Origin: Peribacillus tepidiphilus
Lineage (GTDB): Bacteria > Bacillota > Bacilli > Bacillales > DSM-1321
Length of the DNA stretch: 64,000 nucleotides
Assembly: GCF_009466385.1 (NCBI RefSeq)
Contig: NZ_WIAQ01000002.1
Span: 62,001-126,000 of the forward strand
Direction of reading: 5' to 3'
Part shown: positions 9,903 to 19,628 of the stretch, piece by piece
How positions within the stretch are numbered: position 1 is the stretch's first letter
How the letters are laid out: each line of letters begins with the position of its first letter
Notes under the pieces: model-generated
Databases searched by the model: none
What the model was told of the DNA's origin: nothing
Seen by the model: only the letters and a program-made list of their open reading frames with translations
Position numbers and translations under genes: made by a program

Positions 9903-10889
9903 ATGAGAGATCTGCAATTTAGACGTCATAGAAGATTAAGAACAAGTGAAAATATAAGAACGCTTGTACGAGAAACTTTTTTACGTACTGAGGATTTAAT
10001 TTATCCGATTTTTATCGCAGCTGGAGAAAATGTAAAAAATGAAGTTGCTTCTATGCCTGGCGTTTACCAACTGTCACTCGACAATTTATTGGCTGAAGTA
10101 GACGAAGCAGTACAGCTAGGGATTCGTTCTGTTATTTTATTTGGTGTCCCATACGAACATGAAAAGGATGAAACAGGAACAGGGGCCTATAGCCATAACG
10201 GGCTTGTTCAACAAGGGACGCGACTTGTAAAAGAGAAATATCCAGACCTATTGGTTGTAGCAGATACATGTCTTTGTGAATACACAAGCCACGGACACTG
10301 CGGCATTGTCGAGAATGGAAAGGTGTTAAATGATCCAACGCTGGATCTATTAGCAAAAACTGCTGTTAGTCAGGTAGAGGCTGGTGCAGATATTATTGCC
10401 CCTTCTAATATGATGGATGGCTTTGTCGCTGCAATTCGTGCAGGATTGGATGAAGCTGGTTATCATGATGTGCCTATTATGTCTTATGCAGTAAAATACG
10501 CTTCTGCCTATTATGGACCGTTCCGTGATGCTGCAAACAGTGCACCACAATTCGGTGACCGAAAAACGTATCAAATGGATCCTGCTAATCGTTTAGAGGC
10601 ATTGAGAGAAGCTGAATCGGATGTATTGGAAGGAGCAGACTTTTTAATGGTAAAACCTGCTCTTGCGTATATGGACATTATCCGGGATGTAAAGAATCAT
10701 TTTAATTTGCCTGTAGTCGCTTATAATGTTAGCGGCGAGTACTCTATGATCAAAGCAGCTGCCCAAAACGGCTGGATCGATGAGAAGCGTATTGTTATGG
10801 AAACATTGACAGGATTGAAGAGAGCCGGCGCTGATTTAATTATCACATACTTTGCAAAGGATATTGCACGCTGGTTGAAAGAGCAATAA
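9903..10889 (+). CDS. hemB: HemB, delta-aminolevulinic acid dehydratase (porphobilinogen synthase)
   Basis: Condenses two 5-aminolevulinates to porphobilinogen. 328 residues from the ATG at 9903. The cysteine-rich metal site [13 protein letters not shown] is present, as are the two active-site lysine regions ([17 protein letters not shown] and [11 protein letters not shown]). A TTG at 9882 is in frame but would place the start inside the hemD end; [12 protein letters not shown] matches the Bacillus N-terminus better. RBS is GAGGCGG. Confidence 0.96.
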   Translation: MRDLQFRRHRRLRTSENIRTLVRETFLRTEDLIYPIFIAAGENVKNEVASMPGVYQLSLDNLLAEVDEAVQLGIRSVILFGVPYEHEKDETGTGAYSHNGLVQQGTRLVKEKYPDLLVVADTCLCEYTSHGHCGIVENGKVLNDPTLDLLAKTAVSQVEAGADIIAPSNMMDGFVAAIRAGLDEAGYHDVPIMSYAVKYASAYYGPFRDAANSAPQFGDRKTYQMDPANRLEALREAESDVLEGADFLMVKPALAYMDIIRDVKNHFNLPVVAYNVSGEYSMIKAAAQNGWIDEKRIVMETLTGLKRAGADLIITYFAKDIARWLKEQ

Positions 10890-10944
10890 TCCGTTCAAAA
10901 ATCATTTTCTCCCCATTTAGGATGATTGTAAAGGAGACGTTCGC

Positions 10945-12234
10945 ATGAGATCATTTGAAAAGTCGAAACAAGCCTTTCAAGAAGCACAAAAATTAATGCC
11001 GGGCGGAGTGAATAGTCCAGTCCGTGCCTTTAAGTCAGTAAAGATGGATCCCATTTTTATGGAGAGAGGAAAAGGCTCTAAGATTTATGATATTGACGGG
11101 AACGAATACATCGACTATGTACTTTCCTGGGGTCCTCTCATTTTAGGACACAGCCAAGACAAAGTAGTGGAAGCGATCAAAAAGGTTGCCGAAACAGGAA
11201 CAAGCTTCGGTGCACCAACATTATTAGAAAACAAGTTAGCTAAGCTGGTTATGGAACGAGTACCTTCCATTGAAATTGTTCGGATGGTTTCATCAGGTAC
11301 CGAAGCCACAATGAGTGCATTACGATTAGCTCGTGGATATACAGGCCGGAACAAAATTTTGAAATTTGAAGGCTGCTATCATGGACATGGTGATTCTTTA
11401 TTAATTAAAGCCGGTTCCGGTGTGGCGACACTTGGTTTGCCGGATAGCCCAGGGGTGCCAGAGGGTGTTGCTAAAAATACCATCACTGTGCCGTATAACG
11501 ATTTAGAAAGCGTGCGTTATGCATTTGAACAGTTTGGTGAGGATATTGCAGGTGTAATCGTCGAGCCAGTTGCAGGTAACATGGGAGTGGTTCCTCCTCA
11601 ACCTGGATTTCTTGAAGGTCTTCGTAACATTACGACAGAATACGGATCCTTGCTTATTTTTGATGAAGTAATGACTGGTTTCCGTGTAGACTATAACTGC
11701 GCGCAAGGTTATTACGGCATTACGCCTGATTTAACTTGCCTCGGAAAAGTGATTGGCGGTGGTCTGCCGGTGGGCGCTTATGGTGGAAAAGAGGAAATCA
11801 TGAAGCACATTGCACCGAGTGGACCGATTTATCAAGCCGGAACACTTTCCGGAAACCCTCTTGCCATGGCTGCAGGATACGCAACACTTAGCCAGTTGCA
11901 GCCAGAGCATTACGAGGAATTTATTAAAAAAGCTGACCGACTAGAAGAGGGCATTGGCCAAGCAGCAAAAAAATATGATATTCCTCATACTTTTAACCGA
12001 GCAGGCTCAATGATCGGATTCTTCTTCACAAACGAAGAGGTCATAAACTATGAGAAGGCGAAAACTTCCAATTTAGATTTCTTTGCTGACTATTACCGTG
12101 AAATGGCTGAACAAGGTATATTCCTTCCACCTTCCCAATTTGAAGGGATGTTCCTATCAACTGCTCACAGTGATGAAGATATCGAAAAAACAATTGTAGC
12201 AGCAGAGAGAGCTTTCGCGAAATTAAAGGGCTAA
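10945..12234 (+). CDS. hemL: HemL, glutamate-1-semialdehyde 2,1-aminomutase
   Basis: PLP enzyme that converts the HemA product to 5-aminolevulinate. 429 residues. The PLP-binding lysine is about residue 268 in [16 protein letters not shown], and [10 protein letters not shown] is the cofactor aspartate motif. It lies 55 bases after hemB, with RBS AAAGGAGA, and is the last gene of the operon before a terminator. Confidence 0.96.
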   Translation: MRSFEKSKQAFQEAQKLMPGGVNSPVRAFKSVKMDPIFMERGKGSKIYDIDGNEYIDYVLSWGPLILGHSQDKVVEAIKKVAETGTSFGAPTLLENKLAKLVMERVPSIEIVRMVSSGTEATMSALRLARGYTGRNKILKFEGCYHGHGDSLLIKAGSGVATLGLPDSPGVPEGVAKNTITVPYNDLESVRYAFEQFGEDIAGVIVEPVAGNMGVVPPQPGFLEGLRNITTEYGSLLIFDEVMTGFRVDYNCAQGYYGITPDLTCLGKVIGGGLPVGAYGGKEEIMKHIAPSGPIYQAGTLSGNPLAMAAGYATLSQLQPEHYEEFIKKADRLEEGIGQAAKKYDIPHTFNRAGSMIGFFFTNEEVINYEKAKTSNLDFFADYYREMAEQGIFLPPSQFEGMFLSTAHSDEDIEKTIVAAERAFAKLKG

Positions 12235-12282
12235 TGGAAAAATATCCTTTGAATATTAATAAAATAGGTCTACAATCTAAAG

Positions 12283-12319
12283 ATCCGTCTGCATATTTCA
12301 TGCATGACGGATTTTTTTT
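12283..12319 (+). terminator. Terminator of the hem operon
   Basis: ATCCGTC (12283-12289) pairs with GACGGAT (12306-12312), with a second TGCAT/ATGCA stem inside, followed by eight T. Confidence 0.85.
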
Positions 12320-12331
12320 ATGTTCAGAAAG

Positions 12332-12360
12332 TAATAAAAAATACATGTCTCTCATAGGGT
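12332..12360 (+). promoter_or_regulatory. Candidate sigma-E promoter of spoVID
   Basis: TAATAAA (12332-12338) and CATAGGGT (12353-12360), 14 bases apart, resemble the sigma-E boxes KMATATT and CATACAMT (five of seven, and CATA plus the final T). B. subtilis spoVID is a sigma-E gene. The match is moderate. Confidence 0.4.
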
Positions 12361-12406
12361 AGTAATGGTATAAGTTTGTTTTTTAGCATGGAGAGGAGGA
12401 TAACAT

Positions 12407-13930
12407 TTGGCGAGCGATCAATCGTGTTTACGATTTTCATTAGAGGAATCGGTATGGTTTCAAAGAGGACAGGAAGTAGAAGAGCTATATTCTCTTGCTC
12501 TCAATCCGAATGTCTCAATTGAGGAAACAGAAAACTATGCGATTATTAGGGGTACCTTAGAATTAACAGGAGAATATAAGGGCATTGGAGCCAGTACTGT
12601 ATGGGAAACAGGTACATTGTTTAGCCAACAAACACAAAGACATATACAATCAGTAGAAAAAAATGAAAATGGATTACTTTATTTTTCTCATTCTTTTCCT
12701 GTAGATATTAGTATTCCAGTAAATCGTATTCAATCTGTCGATGATGTGAATATCAGGATTAGTACATTTGATTATCAAATGCCAGAGGATAATTGTTTAA
12801 AGTTGTCTGCCGAACTTTTCATCACAGGAATATATGGGGAGCAACAAACTTCTCCTAATGCAGAATCAGAAGAAATTCAAGAGCTGGAGTATGTTTATCG
12901 CCCCATCGATGAAGAAGAAGTTGTGGTAGAAATAGAAAGCTTTGAGGTAGAACAAAGTGAAGAACAGGAGGAGCTCTCACGAGAAGAAGATCTTTTTGAG
13001 CCTTTTTCAGCTGAAGTCCACAAATTACCAAGAGAGGATGAGGAACAGTCTGAGAATTCTTCTTTTCCCTTCGAGGAAGTAAATACTGCCTCTTTCGAAA
13101 TTCCAGTTTTTCAATACGAAGAGGAAGGCAATAGGGAGCTTCAAGAAACCAGAGAGATCGAGGAATACCAAACACTCCAAGAAACGAATGCATATGAAGA
13201 GGAAGAAACAGAGGAGCTTGAAGTAACTTGGGAGTTCGAGGAATTTCAAACGGAGCAAGAAGAGATTGCAAACGAAGAGGAAGAAACAGAGGAATTTGAG
13301 GCAACAAGAGAGTTCGAGGAATTTCAAGCGGAGCTAGAAAAGATTACGTATGAAGAGGAAGAAACAGAGGAGCTTGAAGCAACAAGGGAGTTCGAGGAAT
13401 TTCAAACGGAGCAGGAAGAGATTGCGTACGAAGAGGAAGAAACACAGGAGTTTGAGGCAACAAGGGAGTTCGAAGAAATTGAAACGAGGCAAGAAGCGAC
13501 TGTATACGAAGAAGAATACACCCAACGGATTGATGCAGCCGAGGATAGCGTCTATGAGATGGAAGAAGTAGCAGAAGAAGAACTAGATCTTGTTCATTAT
13601 GGTCGTGAAGAAAGTCATTCAGACTTTAAAAGAGAAAGTGAGCAAATAGAAACGAGTAATGGTGGGGAAGGAAACAAAGAAGAGGTCTTGCAAACAGCGG
13701 AACGTAAATCATCTGTATCCCTAACTGATTTCTTTGCAAAAAAAGACACTCAAGAAAAGGCGAAGTTGAAAGTGTGTATTGTTCAGCATGGTGATTCCTT
13801 AAGAGATCTTGCCGACCGGTACGAAGTTGCTATACAGGAAATCATAAAGAAGAACAATTTAGACGATGAACAAGACATCTATGAAGGGCAGGTTCTTTAC
13901 ATTCCACAAGCAGTAGCTCATAGAAAATAA
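12407..13930 (+). CDS. spoVID: SpoVID, spore coat morphogenetic (encasement) protein
   Basis: Required in the mother cell for the coat to encase the forespore; in B. subtilis it binds SpoIVA and SafA. 507 residues. The N-terminal beta-rich domain (about 1-150) matches B. subtilis SpoVID, for example FSLEESVWFQRGQEV and SHSFPVDISIP. A long, very acidic middle contains a 26-residue tandem repeat, and the C-terminus carries a LysM domain (VQHGDSLRDLADRY, about 455-500). The start is TTG at 12407 behind GAGAGGAGG. The middle segment is far richer in glutamate than its neighbours. Confidence 0.92.
   Translation: MASDQSCLRFSLEESVWFQRGQEVEELYSLALNPNVSIEETENYAIIRGTLELTGEYKGIGASTVWETGTLFSQQTQRHIQSVEKNENGLLYFSHSFPVDISIPVNRIQSVDDVNIRISTFDYQMPEDNCLKLSAELFITGIYGEQQTSPNAESEEIQELEYVYRPIDEEEVVVEIESFEVEQSEEQEELSREEDLFEPFSAEVHKLPREDEEQSENSSFPFEEVNTASFEIPVFQYEEEGNRELQETREIEEYQTLQETNAYEEEETEELEVTWEFEEFQTEQEEIANEEEETEEFEATREFEEFQAELEKITYEEEETEELEATREFEEFQTEQEEIAYEEEETQEFEATREFEEIETRQEATVYEEEYTQRIDAAEDSVYEMEEVAEEELDLVHYGREESHSDFKRESEQIETSNGGEGNKEEVLQTAERKSSVSLTDFFAKKDTQEKAKLKVCIVQHGDSLRDLADRYEVAIQEIIKKNNLDDEQDIYEGQVLYIPQAVAHRK
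13196..13507 (+). repeat. 78-bp tandem repeat inside spoVID (four copies plus a partial)
   Basis: Units begin at 13196, 13274, 13352 and 13430, with a fifth, diverged unit starting at 13508. Each encodes 26 residues of the form EEEETEEFEATREFEEFQ plus a variable tail. The period is exact and in frame, so copy number can change without a frameshift. Confidence 0.9.
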
Positions 13931-14097
13931 ATAACAGTAAAACGTATTGCTCGTACCCATACAAATTTTACATCACTTAATGAAAAGCTGGCGAGGCTGT
14001 CACAAAACAAGAGCCAAACACCCTAAGTTACTCTATATATTGAAAACAGGAGAACTGTTTCTTCGATAAAGTAACTGTAGACGGGAGGAAGGCACTT

Positions 14098-14163
14098 ATG
14101 GGACTGCTTCGTTTTTTTAGTTTAAGGCAAGATAAAATCCTTGCGGAAATATGTTCCGCTTGA
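14098..14163 (+). CDS. Small ORF (21 codons) with a strong RBS upstream of ysxE
   Basis: ATG at 14098 follows GGGAGGAAGG (14083-14092) at good spacing and encodes 21 residues (MGLLRFFSLRQDKILAEI plus three). The stop TGA is 14161-14163, six bases before the ysxE GTG. YsxE itself has only a weak RBS, so this peptide could couple its translation. No homologue is recognised. It is supported by the RBS and placement only. A sigma-E -10-like CATACAAA lies at 13958-13965 without a good -35. Confidence 0.45.
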   Translation: MGLLRFFSLRQDKILAEICSA

Positions 14164-14169
14164 AAGTGA

Positions 14170-15219
14170 GTGAGTCTCGTGGAAAAAAGCGAGAATCAGT
14201 GGCAAGATATAGAAAGTATTTTAGACAATTATTCGCTAAAGGTTCAATATTGCGAGAAATTTGGAACAATCGATAAAATTTATACGGATAAGGGGGTTTT
14301 TGCTCTTAAGAACATTCAGCCCCATTCAGGGATGGATTTTATTAGAAATGTGCAAATGTTGTATCAAAGAGGCTATAACCGGATTGTTCCGATCTATATA
14401 ACGATGGATGGGCGATACGGTGTATTGTATAACGGTAGATTATATTATTTGATGCCGTGGCTAGCGAATGCTGAAAGTGGTGAGCGCAATGAAAAGCATA
14501 AGCAGATGTTTCGCGAATTAGCCAGAATGCATACACTTTCTGTAAAGGATGTTTCAGTGAAAAAAGAGGAACGGGAATCCCATTATGAAAAAACAACAGA
14601 GCAATGGACAAAACAGAAAGAATTCTTAGAAGAATTCGTTGAAAAATGTGAGAGGAACTGGTATATGTCTCCATTTCAGCTAATGTATTGCTCTTATTTT
14701 GTTGATATTTCCCAAGCATTAAGCTATTCGGTTAAAAAGCTAAATGAATGGTATGAAAAATCAAAAGATGACACGAAGCTGAGAACAGTCGTAACTCATG
14801 GGAAATTATCCACTCAGCATTTTCTTTTTGACGACCGTGGATACGGCTATTTTATTAACTTTGAAAATGCTAAAGTGGCTCCACCTCATTATGATTTATT
14901 GCCTTTTCTGCTTAGATCGAGTAAAACTTATCCAGTTCAAAGCAATGATTGTATCGATTGGCTGTATACGTATTTCAAATTTTTCTCTTTTAAAGAAGAG
15001 GAAATGCTATTGTTTGTAAGTTATCTTGCTCATCCTGGATATATGATCAGAATAGTAGAAGATTATCATCGGAATCCTTCTAAGCAATCCGAGCTAAAAT
15101 TTGTCCAACAACTTCAACGCAATTACTGGCTGCTGAAAAATATCGAATATATTGTCATGCGCATCGAGGAAATTGAACAGCAAAAAAAGGCTGCTCAACA
15201 GCAGCCACAGAGCTCTTAA
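14170..15219 (+). CDS. ysxE: YsxE, spore coat-associated kinase-fold protein (CotS family)
   Basis: 349 residues with the aminoglycoside-phosphotransferase/CotS fold: KGVFALKN for the nucleotide lysine region, VVTHGKLSTQHFLFD in the catalytic-loop position and GYFINFENAK in the metal-binding position. The canonical HGDxxxxN and DFD residues are replaced (HGKLSTQH, NFE), so it may be a pseudokinase. Known YsxE acts with SpoVID in coat encasement. The start is GTG at 14170, with another GTG at 14179 possible; the RBS is weak. Confidence 0.88.
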   Translation: MSLVEKSENQWQDIESILDNYSLKVQYCEKFGTIDKIYTDKGVFALKNIQPHSGMDFIRNVQMLYQRGYNRIVPIYITMDGRYGVLYNGRLYYLMPWLANAESGERNEKHKQMFRELARMHTLSVKDVSVKKEERESHYEKTTEQWTKQKEFLEEFVEKCERNWYMSPFQLMYCSYFVDISQALSYSVKKLNEWYEKSKDDTKLRTVVTHGKLSTQHFLFDDRGYGYFINFENAKVAPPHYDLLPFLLRSSKTYPVQSNDCIDWLYTYFKFFSFKEEEMLLFVSYLAHPGYMIRIVEDYHRNPSKQSELKFVQQLQRNYWLLKNIEYIVMRIEEIEQQKKAAQQQPQSS

Positions 15220-15376
15220 TAAAAGATAGATGATGGATCCTAAACCAAATGAAGGAAAGGCTCTTCTCGTAATGATTGTTGTGAAATGCTATACTTCTAA
15301 TTGGATTAAATTTACTTTAATTAGTATTTTAGGTTCTATATAGCAACAATCAATACGAAAACGACCCAAGGAAAAG

Positions 15377-15438
15377 AAAGGTCCCTCTAGTAGAGTCAGT
15401 ATAAGTTTATACCGTCTCTGCATAGAAGGGATCTTTTT
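15377..15438. terminator. Long hairpin terminator between ysxE and the convergent small gene
   Basis: AAAGGTCCCT (15377-15386) pairs with AGGGATCTTT (15427-15436) with one G-T wobble, followed by T. Inside, AGAG..CAGTATAA pairs with TTATACcGtCTCT, so most of the 60 bases can fold into one stem. It serves the plus strand best; on the minus strand it lies beyond the small gene stop at 15455. The rest of 15220-15454 shows nothing else. Confidence 0.75.
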
Positions 15439-15454
15439 AACTCGACATGATTTT

Positions 15455-15646
15455 TCATATCCACTCAAAGTGCAGACAAATCGCGATTAAAATGAATAGT
15501 CCAAGTAAAAAAACATCAAAGGTCGTTGGGATAAAAAAGGTACGAATTCCTTGAAAAATACAAAATGGTACAATAAATTGGTTGCATATGCTGCGTATTG
15601 TACGAAGCCAAGGAGGCAAGGTATAAGGATTGTATTTTCTCCTCAA
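15455..15646 (-). CDS. Small conserved-type membrane protein (YszA-like)
   Basis: 63 residues from TTG at 15646 (MRRKYNPYTLPPWLRTI, then two hydrophobic stretches including FDVFLLGLFILIAICL, ending in FEWI). A GGGGGGA RBS lies 5-6 bases before this TTG; the open frame extends to an ATG at 15661 that would contain the RBS. The composition (basic N-terminus, two membrane segments) and position between ysxE and valS suggest the small Bacillus protein YszA, but the name is from memory and not certain. Function unknown. Confidence 0.65.
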   Translation of the reverse strand: MRRKYNPYTLPPWLRTIRSICNQFIVPFCIFQGIRTFFIPTTFDVFLLGLFILIAICLHFEWI

Positions 15647-15760
15647 GTGATTTCCCCCCATTTCTGTTTGTTATATTTTATTGAAATCTTTAACAAAACG
15701 TGAAAAACTAATGTCAAAGATCAAGAAAATGTATAGTATAATAAAAATTAGGGAAAATTG

Positions 15761-15790
15761 TTGACGAGTTCTATTTTGATTCTGTACTAT
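15761..15790 (+). promoter_or_regulatory. Candidate sigma-A promoter of valS
   Basis: TTGACG (15761-15766) and TACTAT (15785-15790) are 18 bases apart, just before the T-box leader. Confidence 0.55.
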
Positions 15791-15796
15791 AAACTT

Positions 15797-16067
15797 ATCT
15801 TAATGATAGATAATGCGAAGACTGGGAGGAGTAGACAAGATTTCTGCTTTCAGAGAGAGGAGCCATTAGCTGTGAGGCTTCTTAAGCAAGAGCTGTCGAA
15901 GTCGCCCACGAGCTGCTTTCGTGAACCCTTATTTGGCAGTAATGAAAGCCGGTGAAGAGCCGTTATTAAATGAAGTGCCGAGTGATATTGTCATTCGGAA
16001 AAAAGGTGGTACCGCGAATAACTCTCTTCGTCCTTTTTGTTGGGACAAGGGAGTTTTTTATTTTTTT
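15797..16067 (+). promoter_or_regulatory. T-box leader of valS
   Basis: The leader carries the diagnostic T-box AAGGTGGTACCGCG (16003-16016), stem-I elements GGAGGAGTAGACAAG and CAGAGAGAGGAGCC, and a terminator whose 5' arm overlaps the antiterminator region. Uncharged tRNA(Val) is expected to stabilise the antiterminator and allow valS transcription. GTC at 15901-15903 on the 3' side of stem I is the favoured valine specifier, with a GTG at 15921-15923 as alternative. ORFs within the leader are not genes. Confidence 0.93.
16020..16067 (+). terminator. Regulated terminator of the valS T-box
   Basis: The AACTC...CTTC GTCC arm (16020-16032) pairs with GGGAC..AAGGGAGTT (16042-16056) and is followed by a long T-rich tract. 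It ends about 30 bases before the valS RBS. Confidence 0.88.
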
Positions 16068-16108
16068 AAACGGCTTAGTAGTTATACAAGAAACAGGAGG
16101 TTATTTGG

Positions 16109-18757
16109 ATGGAAACGAATCAAACAACAAGCATGCCAACGAAATACGATCCAGCATCCATCGAAAAAGGCCGCTACGAATGGTGGCTACAAGGAAAATA
16201 CTTTGAAGCAAAAAATGATGAGAATAAACAACCTTATACGATTGTTATTCCACCACCAAACGTAACAGGAAAGCTTCATCTTGGTCACGCTTGGGATACA
16301 ACGTTACAAGATATCCTTACACGCATGAAAAGAATGCAAGGCTATGATGTTCTGTGGCTACCTGGAATGGATCATGCCGGAATCGCAACGCAAGCTAAAG
16401 TAGAGGAAAAGCTTCGCAATGAGGGAAAAAGCCGCTACGATTTGGGACGTGAAGAATTCGTTAAGGAAACATGGAAGTGGAAAGAAGAATACGCAGGCTT
16501 TATTCGTCAGCAGTGGGCAAAGCTCGGGCTTGGTTTAGATTATTCTCGTGAGCGATTCACACTGGATGAAGGACTTTCAAAAGCCGTTCGTGAGGTTTTC
16601 GTATCTCTTTACAAGAAGGGCTTAATCTATAGAGGAGAGTACATCATAAATTGGGATCCTTCCACTAAAACGGCATTATCTGATATTGAGGTTATTTACA
16701 AGGATGTACAGGGCGCCTTTTATCACATGAAGTATCCTTTAGCCGATGGTTCTGGTTACATTGAAGTAGCGACGACTCGTCCAGAAACAATGCTTGGTGA
16801 TACTGCGGTTGCGGTTCATCCGGAAGACGAACGCTATAAGCACTTAATTGGTAAAACAGTTATTCTTCCAATTGTTGGTCGTGAAATTCCAATTATTGGT
16901 GATGATTATGTTGACATGGAATTCGGTTCAGGTGCGGTAAAAATAACACCAGCTCATGACCCGAATGACTTTGAAATTGGAAACCGCCACAATTTAGAAC
17001 GTATTCTTGTTATGAATGAAGACGGCACGATGAATGAAAAAGCCGGCAAGTATCAAGGAATGGATCGCTTTGAGTGCCGCAAGCAAATCGTTAAGGATCT
17101 TCAAGAACAAGGTGTATTGTTCAAAATCGAAGAGCATATTCATTCCGTAGGCCATTCAGAGCGAAGTGGAGCGGTCGTTGAGCCTTATCTGTCAACACAA
17201 TGGTTTGTAAAAATGCAGCCGCTTGCAGAAGCAGCAATTGAGCTACAAAAGCAACAAGAAAAAGTAAACTTCGTTCCGGAGCGTTTTGAGAAAACCTATC
17301 TCCATTGGATGGAAAACATCCGCGATTGGTGTATTTCCCGTCAGCTTTGGTGGGGGCACCGTATTCCGGCTTGGTATCATAAGGAAACCGGAGAAGTGTA
17401 TGTTGGCCTCGAGGCTCCGGCCGATGAAGAAAACTGGAAGCAGGACGAAGATGTTTTGGATACTTGGTTCAGCTCAGCATTATGGCCTTTCTCTACAATG
17501 GGGTGGCCGGACGCTGATGCAGCAGATTTCAAGCGTTATTATCCAACGGATTGCTTAGTAACGGGATATGACATCATCTTCTTCTGGGTATCACGCATGA
17601 TTTTCCAAGGTCTTGAGTTCACTGGAAAACGTCCGTTCAAAGACGTTCTCATTCATGGTCTTGTTCGAGATGCTCAAGGACGCAAAATGAGTAAGTCTTT
17701 AGGAAACGGCGTAGATCCGATGGAAGTGATTGATAAGTACGGTGCCGATTCACTTCGATATTTCCTTGCAACTGGAAGCTCTCCTGGCCAGGACCTTCGA
17801 TTCAGTATTGAAAAGGTTGAAGCGGTTTGGAACTTTGCAAATAAAATTTGGAACGCATCTCGCTTTGCCTTAATGAACATGGATGGTCTCAAATATGATG
17901 AAATCGACTTATCAGGTGAGAAATCTGTAGCGGACAAGTGGATTTTAACCCGTTTGAATGAAACAATTGAAACAGTCACCCGCCTTGCAGACAAATATGA
18001 ATTTGGGGAAGTAGGACGCGTTCTTTACAACTTCATTTGGGATGACTTCTGTGATTGGTATATTGAGATGGCTAAGCTTCCATTATACGGTGAGGATGAA
18101 GCTGCGAAGAAAACGACTCGTTCGATCCTCGCATATGTTTTAGACAACACAATGAGACTGCTTCATCCGTTCATGCCATTTATTACAGAAGAAATTTGGC
18201 AGAACCTTCCTCACGAAGGGGAATCCATTACTATAGCTGCATGGCCAACCGTGAACAAAGAGCTTTCCGACCATGAAGCTGCTGAAGAAATGAATTTGCT
18301 AATGGAAATCATTCGTGCTGTTCGCAACATTCGTGCTGAAGTAAATACGCCATTAAGCAAAAAAATCAAGCTGATCTTAAAAGCCAAAGATGATAAAATT
18401 GCAGCACAGCTTGATAAAAACAGTGCTTACATTGAACGTTTCTGTAATCCAGAGGTGCTCACAATCGGAACGAATGTTGAAGAGCCGGAGCAAGCGATGA
18501 CGGCAGTCGTGACAGGTGTTGAGCTAATTCTTCCACTTCAAGGGCTCATTAATATAGAAGAAGAATTAAAACGTCTTGAAAAAGAGCTAGACAAATTCAA
18601 TAAAGAAGTTGAGCGCGTTCAAAAGAAATTAAGCAATGAAGGCTTTATTAAGAAAGCTCCTGAAAAGGTTATTGAAGAAGAACGTGCAAAAGAAAAGGAT
18701 TATTTGGAAAAACGTGAAGCGGTTCTACGCAGAATCCATGAATTGAAGTCTATGTAA
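16109..18757 (+). CDS. valS: ValS, valyl-tRNA synthetase
   Basis: Class I synthetase charging tRNA(Val). 882 residues (B. subtilis 880). Signature HLGH is at 57-60 ([13 protein letters not shown]) and KMSKS at 526-530. The editing CP1 domain lies between them ([13 protein letters not shown]), an anticodon-binding domain with [12 protein letters not shown] follows, and the C-terminus is a coiled coil. RBS AGGAGG precedes the ATG by 8 bases. It is controlled by the upstream T-box and followed by a strong terminator. Confidence 0.98.
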   Translation: METNQTTSMPTKYDPASIEKGRYEWWLQGKYFEAKNDENKQPYTIVIPPPNVTGKLHLGHAWDTTLQDILTRMKRMQGYDVLWLPGMDHAGIATQAKVEEKLRNEGKSRYDLGREEFVKETWKWKEEYAGFIRQQWAKLGLGLDYSRERFTLDEGLSKAVREVFVSLYKKGLIYRGEYIINWDPSTKTALSDIEVIYKDVQGAFYHMKYPLADGSGYIEVATTRPETMLGDTAVAVHPEDERYKHLIGKTVILPIVGREIPIIGDDYVDMEFGSGAVKITPAHDPNDFEIGNRHNLERILVMNEDGTMNEKAGKYQGMDRFECRKQIVKDLQEQGVLFKIEEHIHSVGHSERSGAVVEPYLSTQWFVKMQPLAEAAIELQKQQEKVNFVPERFEKTYLHWMENIRDWCISRQLWWGHRIPAWYHKETGEVYVGLEAPADEENWKQDEDVLDTWFSSALWPFSTMGWPDADAADFKRYYPTDCLVTGYDIIFFWVSRMIFQGLEFTGKRPFKDVLIHGLVRDAQGRKMSKSLGNGVDPMEVIDKYGADSLRYFLATGSSPGQDLRFSIEKVEAVWNFANKIWNASRFALMNMDGLKYDEIDLSGEKSVADKWILTRLNETIETVTRLADKYEFGEVGRVLYNFIWDDFCDWYIEMAKLPLYGEDEAAKKTTRSILAYVLDNTMRLLHPFMPFITEEIWQNLPHEGESITIAAWPTVNKELSDHEAAEEMNLLMEIIRAVRNIRAEVNTPLSKKIKLILKAKDDKIAAQLDKNSAYIERFCNPEVLTIGTNVEEPEQAMTAVVTGVELILPLQGLINIEEELKRLEKELDKFNKEVERVQKKLSNEGFIKKAPEKVIEEERAKEKDYLEKREAVLRRIHELKSM

Positions 18758-18762
18758 AAGTG

Positions 18763-18811
18763 AAAGGTAAGCCCATTGCAGCGTTGTTTCGCTCATGGGT
18801 TTACCTTTTTT
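18763..18811 (+). terminator. Terminator of valS
   Basis: AAAGGTAAGCCCAT (18763-18776) pairs with ATGGGTTTACCTTT, followed by T. It separates valS from the accessory operon downstream. Confidence 0.88.
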
Positions 18812-18959
18812 AATAACGACCTCATGTCTTATTAAATTTACAATATATAACAATCTATTCGATTTGCATGGAAAGTTTAACAAAATTCAGATATGATGAA
18901 CAATAGGCTAACCATGTATTTTTAGAATAATAAAGATAATGAAAAAAGGGGAGAGAGGC

Positions 18960-19625
18960 TTGAAGCTATATTCAAAAAATGATCTTGAACAGTTGGAAAA
19001 GCCCTTTGTGGAGGAGAATTTTAATAATACGATCGGTCATGAAATCTTAGAAGGAAGTATCCCCGTTCTTGTCTCTGCTCCTCACAGTGTTCCTCAGCTA
19101 AGGGAAGGCAAATATAAGCAGCCAGAATACAGAACGGGTGTCTTAGCTCAAATTCTTCATAATCAACTAGATTGTTACACGATATACAAAACCAAAAACA
19201 ATAATGATGATGCAAATTATGATCCGGTAAGTTCATATAAAAATGATGCTATAAAGCTTATAAATAATCATGGAATTAAATTTCTCATAGATTTACATAT
19301 TATGTCTCAGAACCGTGAATTTCATGTTGATATTGGTACAGCCAGAGGGAGAAATATCAATAACGATTACAAGAATATAGAGAAATTAATCCAAATTTTT
19401 CACAGTAACAACATCTATCAAGTGGAAATAGATCGAATCTTTACTGGAGCATATCCTCACACCGTTTCCTCAACCATTTGGAAAAATTGTCATATCCCGG
19501 CGATTCAGTTGGAAATCAACTGGGTATTGTTGGATTTTGATAAGGGAACTCGTTCGTTTCACTTTGTACTGAAAAGTCTTATGGAATACATCGAATATTT
19601 AATACAAATCGATGGAGGAATTTAA
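18960..19625 (+). CDS. N-formylglutamate amidohydrolase-like protein
   Basis: About 221 residues. The pattern VLVSAPHSVPQ, EYRTGVLAQ, FLIDLHIMSQ, VDIGTARGR and AIQLEINW matches the N-formylglutamate amidohydrolase fold (zinc-dependent amide hydrolases related to carboxypeptidases), with likely metal ligands in the SAPHS, LIDLH and QLEIN motifs. The TTG at 18960 follows GGGGAGAGAGG; an ATG at 18939 is in frame but contains that RBS. It lies 3 bases before the first ATP-grasp gene. It is unlikely to be for histidine catabolism, because no hut gene is near. The substrate is unknown; an amide or peptide made by the neighbouring ligases is an inference. Confidence 0.75.
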   Translation: MKLYSKNDLEQLEKPFVEENFNNTIGHEILEGSIPVLVSAPHSVPQLREGKYKQPEYRTGVLAQILHNQLDCYTIYKTKNNNDDANYDPVSSYKNDAIKLINNHGIKFLIDLHIMSQNREFHVDIGTARGRNINNDYKNIEKLIQIFHSNNIYQVEIDRIFTGAYPHTVSSTIWKNCHIPAIQLEINWVLLDFDKGTRSFHFVLKSLMEYIEYLIQIDGGI

Positions 19626-19628
19626 TCA

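Noticed and set aside
13196-13507. CRISPR-like array
   Set aside because: Repeats are contiguous without unique spacers and are in frame inside a coding gene.
15758-16265. Short ORFs over the valS leader
   Set aside because: They lie over the T-box structure and terminator and run into valS in another frame.
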